Shown piece by piece: positions 1 through 8,864 of a stretch of DNA of 63,180 bases. The notes beneath the pieces were generated by a model. That model did not search any database and had not been told where the DNA came from. It saw nothing but the letters and a program-made list of their open reading frames with translations. This DNA is from Nitrospirota bacterium (GTDB lineage Bacteria > Nitrospirota > Thermodesulfovibrionia > Thermodesulfovibrionales > UBA6898), in contig JACRHC010000070.1 in the NCBI GenBank assembly GCA_016217675.1, positions 1-63,180 of the forward strand, written 5' to 3'. The translations under genes were made by a program, and so were the position numbers. Every line of letters begins with the position of its first letter. Position 1 is the first letter of the stretch.

Positions 1-91
1 AGGGGATCAGTCTCACCATAAAGAAGAGCGAAGCGGCAGCGCCATACTCAAGGAGTTGGATCATTTCGTTACTGGATTTCTTCTTGCTCAT
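1..91 (-). CDS. LpxL/HtrB-like lipid acyltransferase, N-terminal fragment
   Basis: Only about 30 codons lie in the window; the rest is beyond the left edge. The start ATG (89-91) overlaps the stop of the upstream methyltransferase gene in an ATGA arrangement, so it belongs to the same operon. The fragment has a basic N-terminus followed by LEYGAAASLFFMVRLIP. This resembles the first helix of lysophospholipid/lipid A late acyltransferases, which are inner-membrane enzymes moving acyl groups from ACP or CoA. Such acyltransferases are regular members of aryl-polyene clusters, which fits the neighbourhood. The family call rests on a short segment and the context. Confidence 0.5.
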   Translation of the reverse strand, partial: MSKKKSSNEMIQLLEYGAAASLFFMVRLIP

Positions 92-726
92 ACCTTGTCA
101 GGGGCCCTGCGGGGCAGCCGGGGCAGGAGACGGCCTGTTGCTGAGAGATACTCCTGATATGCCGCACCATGAATTGTTACGAGATAAAGCTCCTCATCAA
201 TCGCCTTTACGATCACGCAGACAAGATGTATGCCGAGGACAAGCAGCGAGAAGGGCGTCGGCAGCAGGAGGGCGACTCCCATAAGCATCACCATCTGGAA
301 GGCATAGATGGGATGGCGCACGAACTGATAGGGGCCTGTCCTGATCAGCGGAGTCCGCTCCTTCCGGTTGACTCCAACTCTCCACGAATCCCCGAGAACC
401 CGGTAGCACCAGATCGTCCCTGCATAACCGAGAAGCAGCAGCAGCAGGCCTCCGGCCTTTTCAATATCTGAGAGCAGCAGCTCGGGCGCCGAAAAGAAAG
501 TGAACTTTCCATTGCTCCGCATGATGAGCGGCTGGCCTATCCAGCCGGCGATGACAAAAAGCCAGCAGAGCCAGAGGAGCCTTTCCTTAAGCCCCTTTGG
601 CCGAAGATTCGCCGATTGTCCTGTCCTCTGCTTTAAACGGTATGCCTGGACCAGGACACCGGTCCAATAGATCAGGCCTGAAGCAAAGACCGCTGCTGTG
701 CGTATGCTGTCAGGGGATTTGGGCAT
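88..726 (-). CDS. isoprenylcysteine carboxyl methyltransferase (ICMT)-family membrane protein
   Basis: About 212 residues with several hydrophobic segments. The C-terminal half carries RTGPYQFVRHPIYAFQM, the SAM-binding signature of ICMT/PEMT-type membrane methyltransferases, and a downstream acidic segment (DEELYLV) typical of the family. It probably methylates a lipid or polyketide-type product, but the substrate cannot be read from sequence. I chose the ATG at 726, which overlaps the preceding lipoprotein gene by 17 bases; an in-frame ATG at 750 would overlap more. It sits near the end of the FAS/PKS operon and is coupled to the acyltransferase gene that follows. Confidence 0.8.
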   Translation of the reverse strand: MPKSPDSIRTAAVFASGLIYWTGVLVQAYRLKQRTGQSANLRPKGLKERLLWLCWLFVIAGWIGQPLIMRSNGKFTFFSAPELLLSDIEKAGGLLLLLLGYAGTIWCYRVLGDSWRVGVNRKERTPLIRTGPYQFVRHPIYAFQMVMLMGVALLLPTPFSLLVLGIHLVCVIVKAIDEELYLVTIHGAAYQEYLSATGRLLPRLPRRAPDKV

Positions 727-1780
727 GTTGCAGGCGCTGTTTCGCCTCAATAAGCTGTTTTAGTTCAAGCACCCAGTGTTTCTTTATACTGTACCAGACG
801 TCGGCAGCCCAGAGAATGTTCCTGGTGTCTGTCTCAAATTCGACATTGAGTTGCGGTTCCTCCACTGGTGTATAGGCGTTGATCCAGTCCTGTACCGCTT
901 CGGTCTTTGCAAGATGCGACGTAACCGGGATTATGACGTGATTGTACGAACCCGGCAGCTTCACATTGCGGACAGAAGCCTTTCCATTTGCCTGGTACAG
1001 ATTCGAGGTGCTCAGTCCGAAGAGATCGCCGCCCCAGAAATCTACACCGATCGAAAACCCGGTGAATTCTTCGACACTATCAGGGATCTTTCTGAGTTTG
1101 CCGGCCATGCTCCACTGGTTTGGAAGGAGCCGCGTCAATCCGCCCGCACCCACAGCACTCACATAAGAGAGCTTCAGCCCCACTACAGGCCGTTCTATTC
1201 CGGTGATCGGATCGACAATCATCTGTCGTTCTTCTTCCTTATCGAGCACCGGATTCCAGACATTCACCTGGTCGCCGAAGTTGCCGGTCATCGCATAGAG
1301 CACCTTTACTGCCTGCATTCCCCCCTGACTGTGGCCGACGATCATGGGCCGCATGCCCTCATGCTCATAATGCCATGCCAGCACACCGGCAAGTTTTTCG
1401 CTGCTGTTGTAGCAGCTGTACGAGTATGAGCCGTCGCCGGGATTTTTCAGCGCCTCACGGGGGTATCCCATTCTGATCAGAAAACGCGAGAAGGATTCCA
1501 TGGCGAGGTGAACAGGATAGATACCCCCGTGGATATTCATAATGTAGGGAGCAGGTGTTCCGGCCAGAACCTCGCGGATCTCTCTGCCGGTGACCTGCTC
1601 CGGATCAAGGGCGAGTATCTGGTTTTCCCGGCTGGGATCGATCTTGAAATTGCGGAGAATTTCTCCGCGTTCGACACTCAGCAGAGCGGCATTAGTACCG
1701 ATAGGTCCTGATGTGGCGCAGCTGCAGAGGAAGATGAGCATGAGCACCAGCATAATACTTCCCGGCATATGTTTTCTCAC
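710..1780 (-). CDS. lipoprotein alpha/beta hydrolase
   Basis: 356 residues beginning with a lipoprotein signal peptide ending in LCSCATSG (lipobox Cys about residue 21). The middle has the nucleophile elbow VGHSQGGMQ of alpha/beta hydrolases, and a late His in SYNHVI could complete a triad. It is predicted to be a membrane-anchored periplasmic or outer-membrane esterase, lipase or acyl hydrolase. It is clearly paralogous to the broken gene at 3062-4128: both share a 'Y(E/Y)...GHSQGGM' core and an 'IVDP(I/V)(T/S)G' segment. Its start overlaps the stop of the acyltransferase gene by four bases. It likely acts on the exported product of the operon; the substrate is unknown. Confidence 0.8.
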   Translation of the reverse strand: MRKHMPGSIMLVLMLIFLCSCATSGPIGTNAALLSVERGEILRNFKIDPSRENQILALDPEQVTGREIREVLAGTPAPYIMNIHGGIYPVHLAMESFSRFLIRMGYPREALKNPGDGSYSYSCYNSSEKLAGVLAWHYEHEGMRPMIVGHSQGGMQAVKVLYAMTGNFGDQVNVWNPVLDKEEERQMIVDPITGIERPVVGLKLSYVSAVGAGGLTRLLPNQWSMAGKLRKIPDSVEEFTGFSIGVDFWGGDLFGLSTSNLYQANGKASVRNVKLPGSYNHVIIPVTSHLAKTEAVQDWINAYTPVEEPQLNVEFETDTRNILWAADVWYSIKKHWVLELKQLIEAKQRLQHAQIP

Positions 1781-3072
1781 AAACGCACCTCCGGCCCTTC
1801 GATGGCATGAATAAAGCGGTTCACAATTCCTTCCATATCCTCTGGTCTGAACACTGCGGTGCGATAACTCACCCCAACGTTGACCTTCTCCCCCACTGTT
1901 GTGATGGCAAAGACGCAGGGCGTGATCGGACCGGTCGACACGCCTCTCAGATAGTCGCCCGGCCCATCTCCCTGCCCCTGCGGCCAGATAGTGTTGAGGT
2001 TCATGTTCGTGATCCCTGCCCAGAGCGGATAGTTCCTGGTATAGAAACGCGATCTCCGGCCGGAGCCGAGCATGCGGACCAGGAACTCCGCAGCCTTTAG
2101 CTCGAGGGGGGACAGGAGGTAGGTCTTATATTTTTTTACCAGATCGGTCTGGCGCTGAAGATCGCGGGCCAGTGACTCGAGGCTTATGCCCTCGGGGACC
2201 TCGTGCGAAACACTGAATGATCCGAGGAAGAGGCCGAAGGTTCGCGACACATCGACCTTCAGGTCCTTCCGGATGTTAGCGATCGACGCAGCAGAGATCT
2301 GCCTCCTCCGGGGAGCCCTGAAACGCGCCTCTGCAAGAGGCGAGACAGACCTGAGGATAACGGCGAGGAAAAAATCGTTCAGGGTGACGCCCCATCGTTT
2401 TGCTGTTGCGACAATCTTCTGAAATTGCTCCTGCCTGATCACGAACGTCTTAAATGCATTCTTATGGTCTTCCGTCTTGTGGTATCGGGGCCGGCAGGAC
2501 CCTCTTAAGTTCTCTATCTGCCGCAGCATCTGGCGGAACTGGCCTGCAAGGAGTGAAGGACGGATGAAGGGTTTAACGTTAGAGGGCTTTGGATAGAGAT
2601 CAAGGGGCAGAGAGTAAGGGCGTCTTCCCCGCTCCCTGTATCTCTGCACAAGGCACTGCAGGAGAAGTGCAATCGACTCTGCACCTGCTATGGCATGGAA
2701 ATAGACCAGACCAAAATAGAAAGAATCCGGGCAATCGACTGCAAAGAACCTGAACGGTGACGGAGCATTGACAGGGAAGGGCCTGTTGAGCTCTGCCTCT
2801 GCCTCATGAGAGAGCACAGAGGCAATATCAGCACCAGCATCCACAAACCTTAACTCTATGCCTTCATGACCGCCGGTGAATGTATAGGTGCCCTTCCTGC
2901 GGTTGATACTGAAACCGCCGAGGCCCAGGTCACCGATCTCTGCGTTGATGGCGTTCGTGAGATGGGCCCTGTCCAGGTATTGCATCACCCTGACAATATG
3001 GACAGCATTGTAAGGGTGGATATCATTCCACTGGAGCATCGCCTTCTGAAAGGTGTTCAGCCTACCTGCCAC
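1777..3072 (-). CDS. condensation/wax-ester-synthase-type acyltransferase
   Basis: 431 residues resembling the condensation-domain superfamily (PapA/alcohol acyltransferase/WS-DGAT type). The start fits the fold (NTFQKAMLQW), a central FHAIAGAES occupies the HHxxxDG position, and a C-terminal NMNLNTIWP-like stretch is where the family's DFGW-type motif lies. At the usual HHxxxDG site the second His is kept (about residue 126) but Asp is Gly (about 130), so activity may be altered. It would join an acyl chain to an alcohol or amine acceptor. The gene lies between the two paralogous lipoprotein hydrolases and overlaps the stop of the upstream one by about 11 bases. Confidence 0.65.
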   Translation of the reverse strand: MAGRLNTFQKAMLQWNDIHPYNAVHIVRVMQYLDRAHLTNAINAEIGDLGLGGFSINRRKGTYTFTGGHEGIELRFVDAGADIASVLSHEAEAELNRPFPVNAPSPFRFFAVDCPDSFYFGLVYFHAIAGAESIALLLQCLVQRYRERGRRPYSLPLDLYPKPSNVKPFIRPSLLAGQFRQMLRQIENLRGSCRPRYHKTEDHKNAFKTFVIRQEQFQKIVATAKRWGVTLNDFFLAVILRSVSPLAEARFRAPRRRQISAASIANIRKDLKVDVSRTFGLFLGSFSVSHEVPEGISLESLARDLQRQTDLVKKYKTYLLSPLELKAAEFLVRMLGSGRRSRFYTRNYPLWAGITNMNLNTIWPQGQGDGPGDYLRGVSTGPITPCVFAITTVGEKVNVGVSYRTAVFRPEDMEGIVNRFIHAIEGPEVRL

Positions 3073-4128
3073 TGTTGCGGACCTCGCAGAAACGGCGCTT
3101 GCCGATAATCCAGCCCTGCACCTCGCGGCACCAGGCGGCCTTTATTCTATGCCAGATATCTGCAGTGTACAGAAGACTGCCGCCTTCCTTCTCAAAAAGA
3201 GGCTGCGGAATATCCAGCCCAGGCTGGTACGCGCTGATCCATTGGCGCATATTCTGATCCATCCCTGAAGGTTCGACGCGGACCGCCTCAAGGTGACCTG
3301 TGCCGCCGGGAAGAATGATGTTCCGGACGTGCGCTGTTCCGACCGGATGATACTGATCGCCGTTGCCGACACCGAAGAGTGTACCGCTGATCGGGTCATG
3401 CGGAAGGTGATAGCCTGTGAACTCGGCGACAGAATCAGGTATCTGCCGCAGCCGCCTGAGCATGTCCCACTGCCCGAGGAACAGCCGCATGACCTTACCC
3501 GTACCAATGGCTGATCCAAAACCGGCTCTCAGACCGATCACCGGCCTCTCCCGGCCGCTGACAGGATCGATGACCGTGGACCGCCCCTCAGCCTTGTCAG
3601 CATAAGGGTCCCAGACCTGCAGCTCTGTTGCGAAGGACCCGGAGAGCTCATGAAAAACCCTGACAACGAGCATTCCACCCTGACTGTGGCCGATCAGAAT
3701 CGGCATCACTCCGTCTTTCTCATAGTACCATGCGACCATGCGACCATGCCGGCAAGTTTTGTGCTGCTGAGATAACTGCTATAGGATAGTGCCCTGCTCC
3801 GGGGATCTGCAATCTTTTCTTCTGGATATCCCATAATCGTGAAAAACCTGGCAAGGGAATCCATCCTGACGAGAGGAAGACTTCCGTTGACTGCAATGAC
3901 CCGGGGCACAGGGAATGTATTACGAAGAATGAGAAGATCAGCATTGTCAATATGGTCGGGATTCATGCCAAGGACGTGACTTGCAGGATCTGATGAAACG
4001 ATCGTGCAGCTCTCGTCGCTGCTGAGCGCAGTCGGCCTGATCACTGTAGTACTGCTCTGCTGTGCGCACCCGGCCGCGAGACAGCCCGCCAGAAAAAGTG
4101 AGCCGGCGATGCATGGTCGGGAAATCAC
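3062..4128 (-). pseudogene. lipoprotein alpha/beta hydrolase split by an 8-bp tandem duplication
   Basis: Two overlapping reading frames together form a paralogue of the hydrolase at 710-1780. The 5' frame starts at GTG 4128 behind GGGGAAGG and encodes a lipoprotein signal ending LAAGCAQQ. It runs to LAGMVAW and then goes out of frame. The 3' frame resumes at MVAWYYEKDG and includes LIGHSQGGML. At 3732-3747 the 8-mer GCGACCAT occurs twice in tandem. Removing one copy restores one frame of about 352 residues, nearly the length of the 356-residue paralogue. It is either a recent inactivating mutation, a slipped-strand on/off switch, or an assembly error. Paralogous function: membrane-anchored esterase or acyl hydrolase. 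Confidence 0.75.
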
Positions 4129-4142
4129 TATACCTTCCCCAA

Positions 4143-5444
4143 TCAGGATGTAAGGCTTTCGGAGGGGACCTCGACCACTACAGAGGAAGACTGCCCGCCG
4201 ATGCCATAGCTCACAGACATAAATATGCCTGTCTTGCATTGCTGCTCTTCTGCAGATATGTTCAGAGACCCGAAGCCTTTGTCAGTCTCACCGAAGTTCA
4301 GTGTGGAAGGAACAATCCCTTCAGAGGCCGCCCGGATGCCGAGTATTACCTCTCCGATATCGCTTGCTGCTCCGAGGTGGCCGGTGTAAGGCTTCATGCC
4401 GCAGACAGAGACATCGATCCTGCCGCCATCCAGCAGTTCTGAGAAAGAGGCCAATTCGGAATGGTCACCCTTTTGTGTACCGCTTCCATGGGCAATGATA
4501 AAGCCGAGCATTTCAGGACCGCAGCCTGCATCCTCAAGTGCAAGCTCCATGGAGCGGTGGCTCACCCTTTCAGGAACGGTAAAGCCTTTCTCCGGAATAA
4601 ACTCATTGTAATTGGCAGTGGCCCTGATTCTGCCCAATATCCTTGCACCTCTTCTCACTGCCGGTCCATATGCTTCAAGGAAGAGGGCGGCGCCTCCTTC
4701 TCCGGGTATGAACCCGTCTCTTCGCCGGTCAAAAGGACGGAAAGAACCAGCTCCTGAGCGGCAGCGGGAGAGTATGCCGAGGCTGGCAAGCTCATAGAGT
4801 GGGACCTCGTTGATCCAGCTGCTATATCCCACTGCAAGCGCAATATCCGCTTTATTTTGACGTATGCTTCTGGCCGCAAGCTCTATGGACTGACCACCGC
4901 ACGGTGAAAGGCTTGAAAGGCTGGTATTGGGTCCCATGAACTCAAAGGACGCAGAGAGAAAGCTGAAGAGATTGTTCTGAAGAGATTCGAGAAGGAAAAA
5001 AGGATTCACCTTATCAACGGCTGCACTATTGAGCCGGGCATAGTCAATACCCTCGTCTTTTACCGCATCTTTTACCGCAGCATACATATAGTCATAACCG
5101 ACCTTGGTGTAATCTCCTGATGCAATAAACAATGCCCTCCGTCCGGGAGCCACCTGATCAAGGGAAAAGCCTGAATGCGATACGGCTTCATAAGCGGCAA
5201 GAAAGCCATATACAGCGCTTCTGTTGAGGAACTTCACCTGACCGGTGAGTTTCGGCGGAAGATCGGCAGGCATGGTGGCCTCATCGATCCTGCCCCGGTA
5301 CTGCATATTGGCAGGAAGACCCTCAACAGAACCAGCGGATATTCCGGTCTCATGTGCACGGACCTTCTGCCAGTTCATGTCACAACCGCTACCAAGGGGC
5401 GTCAGGAGTCCTGTTCCTGTTATGACCACATCGCGTTCGTTCAT
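4143..5444 (-). CDS. beta-ketoacyl synthase-like protein with Ser at the nucleophile position
   Basis: 433-residue thiolase-fold KAS protein. Aligned without gaps to FabF-type enzymes from the GP at residues 171-172 to the later AAR, the catalytic Cys position holds Ser180, with a Cys two residues later (SLSPCGG). Both catalytic His regions are kept (AHGSGT and MKPYTGHLGAA). It may be a decarboxylase-type or chain-length-factor-like partner rather than a condensing enzyme. A two-residue alignment shift that makes Cys182 the nucleophile is possible. It follows the second dehydratase gene by three bases and is the last of four KAS genes in the operon. Confidence 0.75.
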   Translation of the reverse strand: MNERDVVITGTGLLTPLGSGCDMNWQKVRAHETGISAGSVEGLPANMQYRGRIDEATMPADLPPKLTGQVKFLNRSAVYGFLAAYEAVSHSGFSLDQVAPGRRALFIASGDYTKVGYDYMYAAVKDAVKDEGIDYARLNSAAVDKVNPFFLLESLQNNLFSFLSASFEFMGPNTSLSSLSPCGGQSIELAARSIRQNKADIALAVGYSSWINEVPLYELASLGILSRCRSGAGSFRPFDRRRDGFIPGEGGAALFLEAYGPAVRRGARILGRIRATANYNEFIPEKGFTVPERVSHRSMELALEDAGCGPEMLGFIIAHGSGTQKGDHSELASFSELLDGGRIDVSVCGMKPYTGHLGAASDIGEVILGIRAASEGIVPSTLNFGETDKGFGSLNISAEEQQCKTGIFMSVSYGIGGQSSSVVVEVPSESLTS

Positions 5445-5447
5445 ATA

Positions 5448-5900
5448 TTACAACCGTATCTCCCGTGTCAAAAGTGCGAAGAACCTTCTCTGTTCTTCAG
5501 GGTCTTCGATGTCAGCAAGAGGGATCAGCTCACCTTCGAACTCAGTGACTATCTTTTTAGCACCCTTCACCGTGCCGATCGCTGAGTATGTATGTATATC
5601 TCCGGTCTGCCCTGGGATTCTGGACACCTCGAACTCCACCTGGTCTCCGGGCAGGGCAAAGCGGTAAAAACTGCATTTGAGCACACGGCTGATCAGAAAC
5701 CAGTTCTGGAAGTCTGACGATGCTGCTTCAAGCCATCCGGTAAGCTGCGTGATCGCCTCAAGCAGCATAACACCGGGCATGATGGGGTTTTTCGGAAAAT
5801 GGAACTCAAGGAAGTCCTCGCTCATGGCAACGTTCTTGATCCCTTTGATGCGTTCTCCGTTCTGCCACTCCAGTATGTGATCGATCAGTAAATAGCGCAT
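5448..5900 (-). CDS. hotdog-fold 3-hydroxyacyl-ACP dehydratase (FabZ-like)
   Basis: 150 residues with the FabZ/FabA-type active-site stretch FHFPKNPIMPGVMLLEA: catalytic His about residue 34 and acidic Glu about 48. It should remove water from 3-hydroxyacyl-ACP in each elongation cycle. The spacing of its key residues is identical to that in the second dehydratase at 8394-8855, so the two are paralogues that may form a heterodimer, as the two dehydratases of aryl-polyene clusters do. It lies between acpS and the Ser-type KAS gene with gaps of only 6 and 3 bases. Confidence 0.85.
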   Translation of the reverse strand: MRYLLIDHILEWQNGERIKGIKNVAMSEDFLEFHFPKNPIMPGVMLLEAITQLTGWLEAASSDFQNWFLISRVLKCSFYRFALPGDQVEFEVSRIPGQTGDIHTYSAIGTVKGAKKIVTEFEGELIPLADIEDPEEQRRFFALLTREIRL

Positions 5901-5906
5901 AGTGCT

Positions 5907-6329
5907 TCAGCTCCTCTGCAGCATAAAGTCTTCTTCTTTTTTGTCTGCTACCATGACCACCGAGGCGACGGCAGTATGGTCTGTATGCGAAATGGATATC
6001 GTATGCTGGTATATCCCCTTCCTCCTGCTGACCGAGGCAGCCCAGCCGTTCAGCGAGAGCGCGGGTCTTCCTGACGCATGGCGGGTTATTTCGATCTCCT
6101 GGAGGGCATGTCCCATGCCGGCAGAGGAGAGACCCATACCCAGCGCCTTCAGGCAGGCCTCTTTTGCAGCAAAGCGGCCGGCAAAATGAAGCTCGGCATT
6201 TTTTTGGGAGGAACAGTATTCTCTCTCTCCTTCGGTAAAAATGTCCGCAAAAAAATCTGCATTTCTGAAGGCAACATCCCGAAATCGGGCGATGTCCACG
6301 ATGTCCACTCCCTGATGGATCTGTATCAT
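5907..6329 (-). CDS. acpS: holo-ACP synthase (4'-phosphopantetheinyl transferase, AcpS type)
   Basis: 140 residues, the normal AcpS length. It has the N-terminal GVDIVDIARF metal-binding segment and the FAGRFAAKEACLKALG motif that contacts CoA and Mg2+. It transfers phosphopantetheine from CoA to the conserved Ser of an ACP, most simply Ser44 of the operon's own carrier protein at 11488-12051. Its start overlaps the fabG stop by four bases. It could be the cell's only AcpS or a pathway-specific copy; the window cannot decide. Confidence 0.92.
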   Translation of the reverse strand: MIQIHQGVDIVDIARFRDVAFRNADFFADIFTEGEREYCSSQKNAELHFAGRFAAKEACLKALGMGLSSAGMGHALQEIEITRHASGRPALSLNGWAASVSRRKGIYQHTISISHTDHTAVASVVMVADKKEEDFMLQRS

Positions 6330-7084
6330 GAGACGCTCATGCCTCCGTCAACGCTGATAGCCTGGCCGCATATATAGTCTGAAAGATCTGAGGCGAGGAA
6401 TACCACCATATTGGCGATATCAGCAGGAACGCCGTATCTGCCCGCAGGTATCGATTTAAGGATCGCATCTCCGGCGAGCTTCCGCACGCGGCGGCTCATA
6501 TCTGTCTCGATCATGCCCGGCAGCACGGCATTCACCTGTATGCCTTTTCCGGAAAGCTCAACAGCGCAGGCCCTGGTAAAAGAGATGAGCCCTCCCTTGG
6601 CTGCTGCGTAATTGGACTGGCCTCTTCCGCACTTTATCGCGCCGATGGACGAGATATTGATGATCTTGCCTGCATGCTGCGGCATCATTATTTCTGCTGC
6701 GAACTTGGTGCAGAGAAAGGCGCCTTTCAGATTAAGGTCCATTACCCTGTCCCAATCGGACAGCTCCATGCTCAGCAGCAGCATGTCCCTGATGATGCCT
6801 GCGTTATTTACCAGAACATCGAGTCTCCCGTATTTCTCCCTGATATGGGTGAAGAGCGCCTGCACCTCATCGAGCTTTGCGATATCAGCCCTGAAGGGTT
6901 CTGCTTCGCCTCCTGCCTCCCGGATCTCTTTTACCACTTCAAGGACTTTTTCCTCTGACTTGTGATAATTCACGATTACGTTTGCCCCTGCTGCAGCAAG
7001 TCTCTTTGAGCACTCTCTGCCTATGCCCCGCGAGCCGCCGGTGACCAGAGCTGTCTTGCCTGAGAGGTCCAGTCCGATACTCAT
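6326..7084 (-). CDS. fabG: 3-oxoacyl-ACP reductase (FabG-type SDR)
   Basis: 252-residue classical short-chain dehydrogenase. It has the NADP-binding TGGSRGIG near the N-terminus, the NNAG motif, and the catalytic set Ser (NISSIGA), Tyr and Lys (NYAAAKGG). The C-terminus ends in VDGGMSVS like typical FabG. It would reduce 3-oxoacyl-ACP to 3-hydroxyacyl-ACP in the same cycle as the neighbouring KAS and dehydratase enzymes. It overlaps both neighbours by four bases, so it is translationally coupled. fabG is a family-level symbol; this is likely a pathway paralogue. Confidence 0.88.
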   Translation of the reverse strand: MSIGLDLSGKTALVTGGSRGIGRECSKRLAAAGANVIVNYHKSEEKVLEVVKEIREAGGEAEPFRADIAKLDEVQALFTHIREKYGRLDVLVNNAGIIRDMLLLSMELSDWDRVMDLNLKGAFLCTKFAAEIMMPQHAGKIINISSIGAIKCGRGQSNYAAAKGGLISFTRACAVELSGKGIQVNAVLPGMIETDMSRRVRKLAGDAILKSIPAGRYGVPADIANMVVFLASDLSDYICGQAISVDGGMSVS

Positions 7085-8397
7085 AATTCTTCAGTCCTCC
7101 TCTCTGCTGCTGCTGTCCCTCTGCCCAACAGATATTTTTTTACGATGATCGATGCATTCTGGCCGCCGAAGCCGAACGAGTTCGAAAGTGCCGCGCGCAC
7201 GGTCTTTTCGCGCCTGCCCCCGGCAACATAGTCGAGGTCGCATTTCGGATCAGGATGCGTCAGGTTTATGGTCGGGTGTATTGCGTCATGGTGCACACTC
7301 AGCACGGTATATACAAACTCCGGGCCTCCTGAGGCTGCCAGGAGATGACCTATCATCGATTTGCTCGAACTGATCGCAAGGTTGTCTGCATGGGCCCTGA
7401 ACACATTCTTTATGGCCATGGTCTCTCCAGCGTCGTTCAGTTTTGTGCTTGTGCCGTGGGCATTGATGTAATCGATATCTTCCGGCTCCATGCCGGCGTC
7501 CTTCAGAGCGGACCGCATGGCCTGTTCTGCCCCAATGCCCCTGGGATGAGGCGCGGTCACCTGATATGCGTCCATTGACGAGGCATAGCCAGAGACTTCT
7601 GCATAGATTTTTGCACCCCGTCTGAGCGCATGCCCTTCTTCCTCCAATACGGCAAAGCCTGCTCCCTCGCCCATGACAAGCCCTGACCTTTTGCGGTCAA
7701 AGGGTCTGCAGGCAGTGAGCGGATCATCAGCAGATATTGAGGCAGCTCCCAGCAGAACAAAAAATATCAGCCCCACAGGGTTCAGCATGGAGTCAGCGCC
7801 TCCTGCTATCATCAGATCTGCATCACCTCTCTGCACAGCTCTGAAACCTGCTCCGATCGCCTGCGTGCCTGAGGCACAGGCAGTAGTCACCGTACAGTTC
7901 ATGCCCTGAAATCCGGAACGCTTTGCGATCAGGGCAGCTGCCCTGCTGGCGTTGTTTCTCATGAGTGAGGCCGGATGCACCTGTCTGTATTCCTGTCCAA
8001 AGCGGACAATATCGAATTTGCCATCGTTGCCCTTCCAGCGATGGATATCCTCAAGGCAGTTGACGCCGAGGCCTGCTGCAAATGAAACACCATAACGGTC
8101 ACGCCCGCCTTCGCTGCAGGATACCCCGGCATCTTTCAGTGCAGCCCCGGCAGCCCAGAGGCTGAACAATGTCCTCCGCTCTCCTTCCTGTGCTGCATCT
8201 TCCGGAAACGCTGCCCTGATGCGCTGCCAGTCATTATCCCGGAGCGCTCCGGCTGCCTTTACCGCAGAGCCCTCAGCTTCCGGAAAGTCGAGAAGCCTGA
8301 TGCCTGAGACCCCTGAAAGCAGGCTCTCCCAGTTCTCCTCAACGCTCAGGCCGAGTGAGGTCGCAACTCCAAGCCCTGTGACAACAACCCGTCTCAT
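7081..8397 (-). CDS. beta-ketoacyl-ACP synthase (FabF type), active-site Cys present
   Basis: 438 residues with a complete KAS catalytic set: Cys in TTACASGTQAIG, His in NAHGTSTKLND, and His in KSMIGHLLAASGG. It should carry out Claisen condensation of malonyl-ACP with the growing chain. The C-terminus has the FGFGGQNASII motif of FabF. Because the nearby 4143-5444 protein lacks a Cys in register, this enzyme may be its active partner in a KS-CLF-like heterodimer. The gene overlaps the upstream dehydratase gene and the downstream fabG by four bases each. Confidence 0.88.
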   Translation of the reverse strand: MRRVVVTGLGVATSLGLSVEENWESLLSGVSGIRLLDFPEAEGSAVKAAGALRDNDWQRIRAAFPEDAAQEGERRTLFSLWAAGAALKDAGVSCSEGGRDRYGVSFAAGLGVNCLEDIHRWKGNDGKFDIVRFGQEYRQVHPASLMRNNASRAAALIAKRSGFQGMNCTVTTACASGTQAIGAGFRAVQRGDADLMIAGGADSMLNPVGLIFFVLLGAASISADDPLTACRPFDRKRSGLVMGEGAGFAVLEEEGHALRRGAKIYAEVSGYASSMDAYQVTAPHPRGIGAEQAMRSALKDAGMEPEDIDYINAHGTSTKLNDAGETMAIKNVFRAHADNLAISSSKSMIGHLLAASGGPEFVYTVLSVHHDAIHPTINLTHPDPKCDLDYVAGGRREKTVRAALSNSFGFGGQNASIIVKKYLLGRGTAAAERRTEEL

Positions 8398-8855
8398 AAT
8401 GTATCGCTGAGAGACCCGGCAGGCATGCCGCTGTAGTAGGAAAACCTGGCCATGAGTTCAGAGCGGTCGACGTTTGCTACATGACTGAAGATAAGCCGCT
8501 CTACAGAGGCCACTATCTCACCATCTACCATGATCCTGGCCTTTCCAAGGGAGTCCCGACGCGAAGTGGAGAGGAGTTCGGCATGTATCTCGGCGGTAAA
8601 GCCGGGCCGCAGACCGGCAGGGAGGCTCACGCCTTCTACAAGAGACATGATGGCAGAAAGCCTGAAATCATGGGAGTAGATGATCAGCCAGCCAAGGAGC
8701 TGTGCCATTGCCTCAAGACAGATCACGCCGGGTACGATTGCTTTCCTGGTAAAATGTCTCCTGAAGAACTCTTCAGAGAGAGGAAATGCCTTTGTCCCTG
8801 TGATTGACCTGCCTTTCTCAATGCTGATTACGCGGTCATAATATAAAAAACGCAT
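8394..8855 (-). CDS. hotdog-fold 3-hydroxyacyl-ACP dehydratase, second copy
   Basis: 153 residues with RRHFTRKAIVPGVICLEAM. Catalytic His is about residue 34 and Glu about 48, exactly as in the paralogue at 5448-5900. It is expected to dehydrate 3-hydroxyacyl-ACP. Keeping two dehydratases in one operon argues for repeated dehydration that leaves double bonds, as in polyene assembly. The start is nine bases after the CLF-like gene, and the stop overlaps the start of the following KS gene. Confidence 0.83.
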   Translation of the reverse strand: MRFLYYDRVISIEKGRSITGTKAFPLSEEFFRRHFTRKAIVPGVICLEAMAQLLGWLIIYSHDFRLSAIMSLVEGVSLPAGLRPGFTAEIHAELLSTSRRDSLGKARIMVDGEIVASVERLIFSHVANVDRSELMARFSYYSGMPAGSLSDTL

Positions 8856-8864
8856 GAAATCTGC

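Noticed and set aside
776..1429. 217-codon open frame on the plus strand
   Set aside because: It overlaps the lipoprotein hydrolase in antisense and shows no domain or ribosome site.
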